DNA of 64,000 bases, taken from assembly GCA_040756745.1 (NCBI GenBank), contig JBFLYO010000018.1, forward strand, positions 1-64,000. The letters are read 5' to 3'. Shown in pieces: positions 44,737 through 53,103 of this stretch; within the stretch, counting starts at the first letter, position 1; each line of letters opens with the position of its first letter. The position numbers were made by a program, and so were the translations under genes. The notes beneath the pieces are model-generated. The model was not told the DNA's origin and made no database searches. It saw only the letters and a list, made by a program, of their open reading frames with translations. Origin of the DNA: JBFLYO01 sp040756745 (GTDB lineage: Bacteria; Bacteroidota; Ignavibacteria; UBA10030; UBA6906).

Positions 44737-47457
44737 ATGATCGGCTCGACGATATCACATTTCAGAGTCCTCAACCTCAATCTCAATCTTAACCTCAATC
44801 TTGATCTCAATCTCACCCTTCATCTCCATCCCGCCCTTTCTCTTCCCCTCATCTTCGCCTTCACCTTCTTCACCCCGTCCCTGTTTGGGCAGTCTCTCGG
44901 CCCCGTCACGGACATCCGAATCTCCGAAGACGCACTGATCCTCACGGCAGGATCCGACGTGGTCGTGTTCAAGGCATGCACCGATAAGATCCTGATGGTC
45001 AACTATCGGCCGGCCGGGATTGAAGACCCGGATACCCTTGTTGTGGAACAGAGGAATTGGCAGCCGGTCGGCGCACAGGTGGACACGTCAGGAGATCCTC
45101 TCCTGTTAAGCACTTCATCGTACATTGTCGCCGTCGACCGGAGTCCGCTGCGGTTTCATTTCACCGGGACTGACGGCAGCCACGGCACCCGTCTGATGTG
45201 CGAAGAGCCGCCCGCAGGAGGCATCTACCAGAACCTGATCTCTTTCGCCACCACCGGCGGAACGTTCTACGGGGTCCATAACAGGATGCAAGGAGTGCTC
45301 CCGTCGTCAACCGGTGGTCCCGTGTTTGCCGGCAATCAAGGGCAGGCGGGAGGACCATTTGCATGGACGACGCAGGGCTGGGGCTTTCTTGCAGATGCAG
45401 ACGGAGGGACGATCACGATCACAACGAATTCTTTCACATTTGAACGGCCGGCGTCTCCCATGAAGAGAGATATCGAATTCTATCTCTTCGTCGGATCCCC
45501 GAAGGAGATCATAAGGTCGCTGCACGAAGTCACGGGGTTCCCTCCTCTCTTTCCCAAGTACGCACTGGGATTCATGAACACGGAATGGGGGATCGATCAG
45601 GCGGAGCTGTACGATAATATCCGGACCTACCGCGCAAAGTCGATCCCGTTAGATGCCTACATTCTCGACTTTGACTGGATGGACTGGGGGAGCGATAACT
45701 ACGGGGAATTCCGCTGGGGTGCGAAATTCCCCGAGGGACAGTCAGGCATCATCGTCGACACATTGCAGCGATACGGCATGCATCTGATGGGGATTCGGAA
45801 ACCACGGGTCCATGCAAACACTGTGCAGGGACAGTATTGCCAGAACCACGGCTACTTTGTCGACTACGTAAACGATTATTTCAGCGGGCAAACCGTCGGA
45901 CGCATGAATTTCCATCTCCCGGCGGCGCGTACCTGGTATTGGGAGAGTTTCGCATTGCTGAACAATTCCTACGCCAAAGGAATCACCGGGTATTGGAATG
46001 ATGAGGCGGATGATTTTGGCGGGAACCTGATGTTTCTGCAAATGCAGCGCGCGATGTATGAGGGGCAACGCTCGTACAACAACAGGCGGGTCTGGTCGCT
46101 CAACCGGAATTACTACACCGGCGCCCAACGATACGCGTATGGGTTATGGTCGGGGGACATTCAGACGGGGTTCGGTGCGATGGCTGACCAGCGTCTGTTT
46201 ATGCTCTCAAGCATCACGCTCGGCGTGTCGTGGTGGGGGATGGACATCGGCGGGTTTTCGGGGACTCCAACGCCCGAAAACTATTTCCGATGGATGCAGT
46301 TTGGAGCTTTTGTCCCCATTTTCCGAGTCCACGGGACGTATAACCGGGAGCGCGAACCGTGGAATTACGGCGCGCAGTCGGAGTCCATCGCGACAGAGTA
46401 TATTCGGTTGCGGTACCGGCTGATGCCCTATATCTATGCTTCGGCGTGGGAGACCCATCTCACGGGAGTATCCATCGTCCGACCCCTGGTGATCGAGTTC
46501 CCCGGCGACCCTGCAACGGAAACCGTTTCGACGGAATGGATGTTCGGCCCCTCCCTTCTCGTCTCCCCGGTCGTTGTCGCCGGGGCGACGCAGCAATCAG
46601 TGTATCTCCCGCATGGAAATTGGCTTGAATTCCATAGCGGGCAGGAGTACACAGGGGGATCCTCCTATGCCGTCCCTGTTACCCCGGAACAGATGCCGAT
46701 CTTCGTGAAGAGCGGTTCAATCATTCCGATGTCGCCGCCGGCACAATACGTCGATGCGCCGGAGATGACGAAGCTGGTCATCCTGAGCAGCTATCCCGGT
46801 GGGTCGGGTGAGTGCACACTGTACGACGATGACGGTGTTTCGTACAACTATGAATCTGGACAGTACTCAACGACTTCGATCAGCCATGACCGAAATGAAC
46901 TTCGTGCAACAATTACCATAAGCGCTTCCAGCGGAATGTTCACACCCCCGCAGCGCGATTGGCTGTGCGAACTGAACTGGGTGAACGTGTTGCCGGACAG
47001 TGTAGTTCTTGACGGGACTCCCCTCTCCGTTCGGTCCTACGATTCACTGACCGCCTTATCAGTCACCGGCTGGGGGTTCGACGGGACTTTGAAGAAATGT
47101 GTGGTCCGGTTTCCGGATGATCGATCGTCGCACACTGTGGCAGTGCACTTCACATCGTCGTCATCTGGGGTTCTCGACAAGGGTCTCGTACCGCTGGAGA
47201 ATTCCCTCGGGCAAAATTATCCGAACCCGTTCAACCCGTCGACCAACATCGGGTTTGGATTGCGCGAGGCCAACAGGGCATTGCTGGCCGTGTATGACAT
47301 TCTCGGACGGGAGATCGCAGTGCTTGTCCATGAACAGAAAGCGCCGGGTGCCTATGAAGTCAGCTTCAACGCAGGCGGGCTTGCAAGTGGCGTGTATCTG
47401 TACCGGCTCCAAGCAGGCGAATTCGTCCAGACCAGGAAAATGATCCTCATGAGGTGA
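44737..47457 (+). CDS. glycoside hydrolase family 31 with T9SS sorting domain
   Basis: A 906-residue secreted enzyme of the alpha-glucosidase/alpha-xylosidase type. The signal region is odd: residues about 12-31 are Leu-Asn-rich (LNLNLNLNLNLDLNL), encoded by hexamer repeats. Then come the N-terminal beta domain, the catalytic barrel (about 265-600) and distal domains, and the T9SS sorting domain (about 827-906; QNYPNPFNPSTNIGFG ... LGREIAVLVHEQKA ... SGVYLYRL ... RKMILMR). In GH31 the nucleophile Asp lies in a WxDMNE-like motif; here the match is GYWNDEADD (Asp422 from this start), and the acid/base Asp474 is in LWSGDIQTG. Tyr/Trp-rich YILDFDWMDWGSDN is the usual upstream block. It should be active on alpha-glycosides outside the cell. 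The start at 44737 fits the promoter; 44629 does not. Confidence 0.9.
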   Translation: MIGSTISHFRVLNLNLNLNLNLDLNLTLHLHPALSLPLIFAFTFFTPSLFGQSLGPVTDIRISEDALILTAGSDVVVFKACTDKILMVNYRPAGIEDPDTLVVEQRNWQPVGAQVDTSGDPLLLSTSSYIVAVDRSPLRFHFTGTDGSHGTRLMCEEPPAGGIYQNLISFATTGGTFYGVHNRMQGVLPSSTGGPVFAGNQGQAGGPFAWTTQGWGFLADADGGTITITTNSFTFERPASPMKRDIEFYLFVGSPKEIIRSLHEVTGFPPLFPKYALGFMNTEWGIDQAELYDNIRTYRAKSIPLDAYILDFDWMDWGSDNYGEFRWGAKFPEGQSGIIVDTLQRYGMHLMGIRKPRVHANTVQGQYCQNHGYFVDYVNDYFSGQTVGRMNFHLPAARTWYWESFALLNNSYAKGITGYWNDEADDFGGNLMFLQMQRAMYEGQRSYNNRRVWSLNRNYYTGAQRYAYGLWSGDIQTGFGAMADQRLFMLSSITLGVSWWGMDIGGFSGTPTPENYFRWMQFGAFVPIFRVHGTYNREREPWNYGAQSESIATEYIRLRYRLMPYIYASAWETHLTGVSIVRPLVIEFPGDPATETVSTEWMFGPSLLVSPVVVAGATQQSVYLPHGNWLEFHSGQEYTGGSSYAVPVTPEQMPIFVKSGSIIPMSPPAQYVDAPEMTKLVILSSYPGGSGECTLYDDDGVSYNYESGQYSTTSISHDRNELRATITISASSGMFTPPQRDWLCELNWVNVLPDSVVLDGTPLSVRSYDSLTALSVTGWGFDGTLKKCVVRFPDDRSSHTVAVHFTSSSSGVLDKGLVPLENSLGQNYPNPFNPSTNIGFGLREANRALLAVYDILGREIAVLVHEQKAPGAYEVSFNAGGLASGVYLYRLQAGEFVQTRKMILMR
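44770..44829. repeat. degenerate hexanucleotide repeat in the GH31 signal peptide
   Basis: Ten units of the hexamer CTCAAT and variants (CTCAAC, CTTAAC, CTTGAT, CTCACC, CTTCAT, CTCCAT) in frame, encoding alternating Leu-Asn/Asp/Thr/His. Being a multiple of three, unit gain or loss would lengthen or shorten the signal region without breaking the frame. Confidence 0.8.
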
Positions 47458-47506
47458 GATCCAATTCTGCGTTCGCCATTCTTCCTTCCCCATTCCCATT
47501 TGAATC

Positions 47507-49063
47507 CTAGTACTGTGCGGGTGCATATTCCCTCGCCACCGCCGGCGTTTCCTCGTATCCTTTGATCCCCATCTCGGGGAGATCAAGTCCCTCGATCTCA
47601 TCCTTTTCGGCAACACGGATGCCGAAGAGTCTGTCGCTGAGCTTGAAGAAGCCGTACATCGTGCCAAACACGAAGGCGAAGCAGACGACGCATCCGATCA
47701 ATTCCGCCACAAATTGGCCGGGATCACCGTAGAGGAGCCCCCGAACGGTCCCGCTGACACCGTTCCACCCCTCGCCGTACGACCCATCGGCAAAAATTCC
47801 CAGCGAGAGCACCCCCCAGCACCCGTTCACGCCGTGGACCGCCACTGCGCCGACAGGATCATCCACCCGGACCCGGTGGTCGATGATGAAGACCGCGGCG
47901 ACCACGAGGTAGCCGGCGACGGCGCCGATGAGCACCGCGGCCGGGGCGCTCACAAAAGCACACGGCGCGGTGATCGCGACAAGGCCTGCAAGCATGCCGT
48001 TCGCCATCATGCTCGGATCGGGCTTCTTGAACTTCAGCCACATGGTGATCGTCGCAACGAGCGCGCCTGCTGCAGATGCGAGCATCGTGTTTGTTGCGAC
48101 GACGGCGATGCGCAGGTCATTCCCTGCAAGTGTCGAACCGGGATTGAATCCAAACCAGCCAAAGGCAAGAATGAACGTCCCGATAATGGCCATCGGGATG
48201 TTATGGCCGGGGATGGCGTTGGAGGTGCCGTCCTTGTTGTACTTGCCGATGCGGGGGCCGAGCACCAGGGCTCCTGCAAGCGCAGCAATCCCACCGACCA
48301 TATGCACCACGGATGATCCGGCAAAATCGACATGGCCGTGACCCAGGCCGAAATTCGTCCCAAGCGCCGCCAGCCACCCTCCTCCCCACACCCAGTTGCC
48401 GAATATGGGATAAACGATCATGGAGATGAAAAAGGCGTACACGACGAACGAGACGAACTTCCATCGTTCCGCCATTGCTCCGGTGGGGATGGTGGCCGTG
48501 GTATCCATAAACACCATCTGGAAAAGAAAAAGCGTGTAGATCCCGACATCGTACACAGAATTGTTGAGGAAGAACCCGTTGGTCCCGACCAATCCGAATG
48601 TTTTGCCAAACAGCTCGATGGCGAACTCTCCGGACAACCCGGGGGTCCCGCCGAGAGCCGCCACTGCTCCGACCCCGCCGAACATGAAGGCAAAGCCGCA
48701 TACCCAGAATCCAACGACGCCAATTGCGTAGACCAAAAAATTCATCCCCATGGTATGCGCGACGTTTTTCGCCCGGGTAAAGCCGGTCTCCACCATCGCG
48801 AATCCCGCCTGCATGAACATCACGAGGAATCCCGTGATGAGAGTCCAGACGATGTTGAGCGCAATGCGACTGTGCCCCAGGGCGTCCGCCAGCTCAGAGA
48901 GGGTCGGTTCTCCTGACTTAGCCGCCGGGACATCGGCGACAGTGCCGGTCTTCGTGCCTGTAGGATCGCCCTCGGCGCGAGTAAGGGAAATGAAAGTTGC
49001 AAGAAGCATCAGGACCGCGGCACTCACAAACGCCATCCTTACTCCAGAAAAGGCTCCGGCCAT
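47507..49063 (-). CDS. amt: ammonium transporter Amt
   Basis: A 518-residue Amt/Mep/Rh-family channel for ammonium uptake in the inner membrane. An N-terminal signal-like helix and a spacer (about 30-60) precede the eleven-helix core. The twin histidines of the pore are His254 (DFAGSSVVHMVGG) and His410 (VAVHGVNGCWG). VETGFTRAKNVAH and PTGAMAERWKF are other conserved blocks. The C-terminal tail (GLDLPEMGIKGYEE) is the usual PII-interacting part. It is the last gene of the PII-porin-Amt operon, 57 bp after the porin, and PII probably blocks the channel at high nitrogen. Confidence 0.97.
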   Translation of the reverse strand: MAGAFSGVRMAFVSAAVLMLLATFISLTRAEGDPTGTKTGTVADVPAAKSGEPTLSELADALGHSRIALNIVWTLITGFLVMFMQAGFAMVETGFTRAKNVAHTMGMNFLVYAIGVVGFWVCGFAFMFGGVGAVAALGGTPGLSGEFAIELFGKTFGLVGTNGFFLNNSVYDVGIYTLFLFQMVFMDTTATIPTGAMAERWKFVSFVVYAFFISMIVYPIFGNWVWGGGWLAALGTNFGLGHGHVDFAGSSVVHMVGGIAALAGALVLGPRIGKYNKDGTSNAIPGHNIPMAIIGTFILAFGWFGFNPGSTLAGNDLRIAVVATNTMLASAAGALVATITMWLKFKKPDPSMMANGMLAGLVAITAPCAFVSAPAAVLIGAVAGYLVVAAVFIIDHRVRVDDPVGAVAVHGVNGCWGVLSLGIFADGSYGEGWNGVSGTVRGLLYGDPGQFVAELIGCVVCFAFVFGTMYGFFKLSDRLFGIRVAEKDEIEGLDLPEMGIKGYEETPAVAREYAPAQY

Positions 49064-49120
49064 GCTGTACTCTCCTTGAGATATGAATGAATCGGTTTGG
49101 AAGACACGAAGCCATCGCCC

Positions 49121-50218
49121 TCAAAACGTGATGATGCTGCCGATCCCCAGCGTGCTCTGATGGGTCATAGTCCCCGAGCCATTCTTCCCGTCGAACGCAG
49201 GGGCTGACGACCAGTCATGTCTGAATTCCGCGCGTAGGGCAAGGTTTGCGACGAGGCGATACTCAAAGGTCAGCGTGATTTCTTTCAGCTCCTGTGTCAG
49301 TCCCGTAGTATACCCTTCCGGATCCGAGTACACCTCAGCTCGCGCAGCGAATGTGGAAGCTTCCGAAAACAGATACCTGCCGTAGACCGCCACACCCTTC
49401 CAGACCATGGTGGCGCCGCCGACCGGCTCAGTGCCGTAGTTGCCGTCCACGGCGAAACTCAGCCGGTCGTTCGCCTGGAATCCCACGATCGCTTCGATCA
49501 CGTGTCGGGAATCGTTGCCGAGAGTATCCGGCTGCTGCGGACCTCCGATCCAGCCTGCCGCAAGCGAAAGCGAGGGAACGGGCGCGTAGGTGACCATCGC
49601 ACCAATCGTCTTGTGGCTATTCAGCGCGCTGGCATTCCAACCGTTGCACACGCTCGCACCGATTGTCACGTTGTCTGCCACAGGGTAGCTCGCACGCACA
49701 CCAAGGTGGTAGTACGGAATTGCCCACGCAAAAAGGAACGATCGGCTGTAGTTGGCGTTGTCCTTCGATTTGATCGTTTCGTATCCCATGTGCGTGACAA
49801 ACTTTCCCGCGTCCACCGTCACGCCGGCACCCACCGGGACGACTACGGTAAGGTACGCCTGCTGGAACGTGTTGAGGGTTCCCGGACTCCCCGAGTGGAT
49901 GATGTCGGTCGCCGCTCCGTAGTTCGCGTCGATGCGAAAACCGATGGGGGCGGCGGGTCGCTGCACGTCCAGTTCCGCCGCGGACACCACGAACTGATTC
50001 TCCGTGATGTCGAAATTCCGGAGTCTGTTCGTATGGGTCGTTGGCCGCTCAAAGTTCCAATTGAAGTAGGTATCCACAAACCCGCTGATGTTGACGGGCG
50101 GAGGTTCCGCCTGTTCATGTGTCGGTGTCGGATCCTGTGCGGCCAGCGGCTGAACAGCCAGCGCAAGGAGCGGAACTGCCACCCGCATCACTGCCATCGT
50201 GCCCCATCGCGTTCTCAT
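49121..50218 (-). CDS. outer-membrane porin (beta-barrel porin-2, OmpL-like)
   Basis: A 365-residue outer-membrane barrel. Signal peptide about 1-27 (ending LAAQ); a short Pro/Glu linker; then an alternating-strand barrel starting VNISGFVDTYFNWNFERP, with FVTHMGYETIKSKDNANYSR and SFLFAWAIPYYHLGVRASYP characteristic of the porin-2 family, and a C-terminal strand ending ITF. It lies between the PII gene (53 bp) and the amt gene, so it may let ammonium or small nitrogen compounds pass the outer membrane (inference). This trio recurs in FCB-group and other bacteria. The start could also be the internal ATG for MRVAVPLL; 50218 has a GGGAG site. Confidence 0.85.
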   Translation of the reverse strand: MRTRWGTMAVMRVAVPLLALAVQPLAAQDPTPTHEQAEPPPVNISGFVDTYFNWNFERPTTHTNRLRNFDITENQFVVSAAELDVQRPAAPIGFRIDANYGAATDIIHSGSPGTLNTFQQAYLTVVVPVGAGVTVDAGKFVTHMGYETIKSKDNANYSRSFLFAWAIPYYHLGVRASYPVADNVTIGASVCNGWNASALNSHKTIGAMVTYAPVPSLSLAAGWIGGPQQPDTLGNDSRHVIEAIVGFQANDRLSFAVDGNYGTEPVGGATMVWKGVAVYGRYLFSEASTFAARAEVYSDPEGYTTGLTQELKEITLTFEYRLVANLALRAEFRHDWSSAPAFDGKNGSGTMTHQSTLGIGSIITF

Positions 50219-50271
50219 TGTCTCCCGTTCCTTCTGGTGATTGAGAATTGAGCCAAATCACTCTGGGCGTG

Positions 50272-50610
50272 TTACAACGCAGTTTCTCCAACTTCATGTG
50301 TCCTGACCCGGATCGCTTCATCGATGGTCGAGACGAAGATCTTCCCGTCGCCGATTTCTCCCGTCTTCGAGGCCTTGAGGATGGCTTCCACCGCCGTGTC
50401 CAGCAATTTTTCGGACACAACGAGTTCGAATTTCACCTTCGGGACGAAACCAATCTGGTACTCGGAACCCCGGTAGATCTCCGTGTGACCTTTCTGCCTC
50501 CCGAGCCCCCGCACTTCGAGGATGGTCATCCCCTTGATGCCGGCCTCCATGAGGGACTCCCGCACCTCCTCCAGCTTGTGCGGTCGGACGATTGCTTCAA
50601 TCTTCTTCAT
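50272..50610 (-). CDS. glnB: nitrogen regulatory protein P-II
   Basis: A 112-residue trimeric signal protein of the GlnB/GlnK type. KKIEAIVRPHKLEEVRESL at the start, the T-loop with Tyr51 (HTEIYRGSEYQIG) that is uridylylated in many bacteria, and the B-loop ILKASKTGEIGDGKIF for ATP/ADP binding are all present. It precedes a porin and an ammonium transporter in one operon, so by position it is the GlnK type that gates Amt according to 2-oxoglutarate and ADP/ATP. The gene name GlnB or GlnK cannot be decided from the sequence alone. Confidence 0.95.
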   Translation of the reverse strand: MKKIEAIVRPHKLEEVRESLMEAGIKGMTILEVRGLGRQKGHTEIYRGSEYQIGFVPKVKFELVVSEKLLDTAVEAILKASKTGEIGDGKIFVSTIDEAIRVRTHEVGETAL

Positions 50611-50706
50611 AGTCCTCCTTTCGAAAGTGATAGAAAAAGCGAGCGTCCTGCCCTTGTGGCACCGGATCGTCGCGGGCGATATTTGTAAGGTGATATCGCA
50701 TTGTGA

Positions 50707-50752
50707 CCTTATTATATTAGGAGCAATAACGCTGATGACTTAGATAATAAGG
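50707..50752. promoter_or_regulatory. inverted repeat spanning the -10 and leader of the PII operon
   Basis: A perfect 9-bp inverted repeat: CCTTATTAT (50707-50715) and ATAATAAGG (50744-50752), 28 bp apart. One arm covers the -10 box and the other lies about 20-30 nt into the transcript, a layout for a repressor or DNA loop. The regulator is unknown. Confidence 0.4.
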
Positions 50753-50771
50753 AATTGTTTGAAAATGTCAA
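50744..50771 (-). promoter_or_regulatory. promoter of the PII-porin-amt operon
   Basis: On the minus strand TTGACA (50771-50766), 16-bp spacer, TATTAT (50749-50744). Predicted start near 50737, about 127 nt ahead of glnB. No sigma-54 -24/-12 element was seen. Confidence 0.5.
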
Positions 50772-50914
50772 GCACTTTTTCAAGTTTTTTCGTCGCCGAT
50801 CGACCCCTGCGATGTTGTCCGTGAGGCCACCCGGCAGTGGCTTGTCGCTGTCTGCTCCTTGAACGCCATGTTTCTTGGAGGTACCTTCGACCAGGAACCC
50901 TTGAGAGGTGCGGT

Positions 50915-52036
50915 ATGGCATCCGACCATGCACGAGAGTTCATCACGGCATTGCTTTCGACTGCCGGCATCGCGGTCGGCGGCAACAATCCCTGGGACAT
51001 TCAGGTCCATCGCAACGAGTTCTACGGGCGCGTCGTGCGCGACGGCGCGCTCGGGCTGGGCGAGTCGTACATGGACGGCTCGTGGGATTGCCCGTCGCTC
51101 GACCAATTCTTCGACAGGGTGCTGCGGGCCCGGCTCGACGAAAGGGTGAGGGGGAATCTCCGGGCTGCCTGGCATGTCGCACGTTCGAAGCTGTTCAACC
51201 TCCAGTCACGAGGTCGCGCATTCACCGTGGGAGAGGAGCATTACGACCTCGGCAATGACCTGTACGTTGCCATGCTGGACAAACGCTTGAACTACACCTG
51301 TGGCTACTGGAGGAACGCCTCCACACTGGACCAGGCGCAGGAGGCGAAACTCGACCTGGTCTGTAGAAAGATCTCCCTCGAACCGGGGATGACGGTGCTC
51401 GAGCTCGGATGCGGTTTCGGATCGTTCGCCGCCTATGCCGCTGCTCGCTTCGGCGTCAGTGTCACGGGCGTGACCGTATCAAAGCGACAGGTGGAGCTGG
51501 GTTCCGAACGCTGCAAAGGGCTCCCCGTGGAGCTCCGGCTCATGGACTACCGCAGCGTCGAAGGGAAGTACGACAGGGTGATCTCGATCGGAATCATGGA
51601 GCACGTCGGCTATAAGAATTACCGGACGTACATGGATGTCGTGGACCGGACATTGAAGGATAGCGGGATCGCGTTCATCCACTCCATCGGCACGAACAAG
51701 AGCTCCACCACAACCAACGCGTGGACGACGAAATACATCTTCCCCAACAGCATGCTCCCTTCGATCGAACAACTCGGGAAGGCGATGGCGGGCCTCTTCG
51801 TTGTGGAGGATTGGCACAACATCGGACCTGACTACGATAAGACGCTCATGGCCTGGTATGAGAACTTCGAGCGCGCCTGGCCCGAGCTGTGTGGGAAGTA
51901 CTCCGAACGCTTCAGGAGGATGTGGCATTACTACCTCCTCAGCGCCGCGGGGGGGTTCCGGTCTCGACAAACACAATTGTGGCAGATTGTCATGACGAGG
52001 ACCGGGACACCTCAACCGGACTGTCGGATCACCTGA
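50915..52036 (+). CDS. cfa: cyclopropane-fatty-acyl-phospholipid synthase
   Basis: A 373-residue SAM-dependent enzyme that adds a methylene bridge across double bonds of membrane phospholipid acyl chains. Blocks in order: HYDLGNDLY (about 109-117), the SAM motif I VLELGCGFGS (161-170), GVTVSKRQVELG, RVISIGIMEHVGYKNYRTYM, and C-terminal FRRMWHYYLLSAAGGFRSRQ, typical of CFA synthases. The length is near the E. coli enzyme (382). The ATG at 50915 follows GAGAGGTGCGGT; the longer frame to 50837 is not supported. It is followed 14 bp later by a geranylgeranyl-reductase-type flavoprotein, another lipid-modifying enzyme. Confidence 0.93.
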   Translation: MASDHAREFITALLSTAGIAVGGNNPWDIQVHRNEFYGRVVRDGALGLGESYMDGSWDCPSLDQFFDRVLRARLDERVRGNLRAAWHVARSKLFNLQSRGRAFTVGEEHYDLGNDLYVAMLDKRLNYTCGYWRNASTLDQAQEAKLDLVCRKISLEPGMTVLELGCGFGSFAAYAAARFGVSVTGVTVSKRQVELGSERCKGLPVELRLMDYRSVEGKYDRVISIGIMEHVGYKNYRTYMDVVDRTLKDSGIAFIHSIGTNKSSTTTNAWTTKYIFPNSMLPSIEQLGKAMAGLFVVEDWHNIGPDYDKTLMAWYENFERAWPELCGKYSERFRRMWHYYLLSAAGGFRSRQTQLWQIVMTRTGTPQPDCRIT

Positions 52037-52050
52037 ACGCAGACGCATCG

Positions 52051-53034
52051 ATGGAATTCGTGGACGTGGTCATTGTCGGCGGGGGACCGGCCGGTTCAAC
52101 CTGCGCCTGGAAGTTGCGGGACGCGGGCCGTGAGGTCGTTCTCTTCGACAAACAGGAGTTTCCCCGCCCCAAGCCCTGCGCCGGGTGGGTCACACCCCGT
52201 GTCATTCGCGATCTTCATATCGATGTTTCGCGCTACCCTCACACCGTTGCCCGATTCGACCGCCTGCACCTCCATTTCGGACCGCATCAGTTCCGCCTTC
52301 CCACGCTTCAGTACGCCATCCGGAGAAGTGAATTCGACCACTGGCTTCTTCATCGGGCAGGCGTTACCGTCCACCGCCGTTCCGTCACACACATCAGGGA
52401 GGATAGGACGGGATTCATCATCGACGATGCATACCGATGCACGTTCCTTGTCGGCGCCGGAGGGACGCATTGCCCAGTCCGCCGGGCGTTGTTCAGCGAA
52501 GCGGTAGGGCGCCCCCCGGACTCGCAGATCACGGCCATGGAGGCCGAGTTTCCCGCGCCGGTGGTCGAGAAGGACTGCCATCTCTGGTTCCCCAAAGACA
52601 TGCCTGGATACAGCTGGTACGTGCCCAAAGGTTCGGGCTGCGTCAATATCGGCGTCGGCGGGAAGAGCCGCGAGATGGAGGCCCGCGGAAAGACGATCCG
52701 TCACTACTGGGATGATCTGGTCCGCTTGCTTCTGGATGACTCATACCTGGAGGGGGGACCGGGGGAACCAATGGGGTACGTCTACTACCTGCGCGCTAGA
52801 AATGCATCGGTGAAACGCGGACATGCATACCTGATCGGCGACGCGGCATGCCTCGCGACGCGGGACATGGGTGAAGGGATCGGTCCGGCAGTTCGCAGCG
52901 GCATCCTCGCCGCGGAAGCGATCCTCAAGGGGGCAGAGTACTCCATCGACTCGGTCCCGAAGTATAGTGCGTTCGACCTCCTGTTCCCGCGAGCCGCCGG
53001 AAGACGACACACTCAGCGCGAACCCCTGTTTTGA
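52051..53034 (+). CDS. FAD-dependent oxidoreductase, geranylgeranyl reductase family
   Basis: A 327-residue flavoprotein. An N-terminal FAD-binding loop VIVGGGPAGSTCAW (about 8-20) leads into the Glu/Asp strand (VVLFDKQEFPRPKPCAGWV, with the family PRxKPCxG motif). Downstream are YSWYVPKGSGCVNIGVGG and a second FAD motif GDAACLATRDMGEGIGPAVR. These are the hallmarks of the GGR family, which reduces isoprenoid double bonds. The protein is shorter than the usual 380-400 because the C-terminal domain is small. An ATG at 51889 lies inside the cfa gene and is rejected. With cfa, a membrane-lipid or quinone modification role is likely. The stop codon overlaps the -35 box of the next gene's promoter. 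Confidence 0.88.
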   Translation: MEFVDVVIVGGGPAGSTCAWKLRDAGREVVLFDKQEFPRPKPCAGWVTPRVIRDLHIDVSRYPHTVARFDRLHLHFGPHQFRLPTLQYAIRRSEFDHWLLHRAGVTVHRRSVTHIREDRTGFIIDDAYRCTFLVGAGGTHCPVRRALFSEAVGRPPDSQITAMEAEFPAPVVEKDCHLWFPKDMPGYSWYVPKGSGCVNIGVGGKSREMEARGKTIRHYWDDLVRLLLDDSYLEGGPGEPMGYVYYLRARNASVKRGHAYLIGDAACLATRDMGEGIGPAVRSGILAAEAILKGAEYSIDSVPKYSAFDLLFPRAAGRRHTQREPLF

Positions 53035-53059
53035 CTCTCCACCGGAGAAGTCGTATCTT
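53031..53059 (+). promoter_or_regulatory. promoter of the golvesin-domain T9SS gene
   Basis: TTGACT (53031-53036) overlaps the preceding stop codon; 17-bp spacer CTCCACCGGAGAAGTCG; TATCTT (53054-53059). It closely resembles the GH31 promoter at 44648-44676. Confidence 0.55.
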
Positions 53060-53103
53060 GGTGGTGAGTCTGCCCCGCGACAATCACCCTCCGACCGCTG
53101 CCC

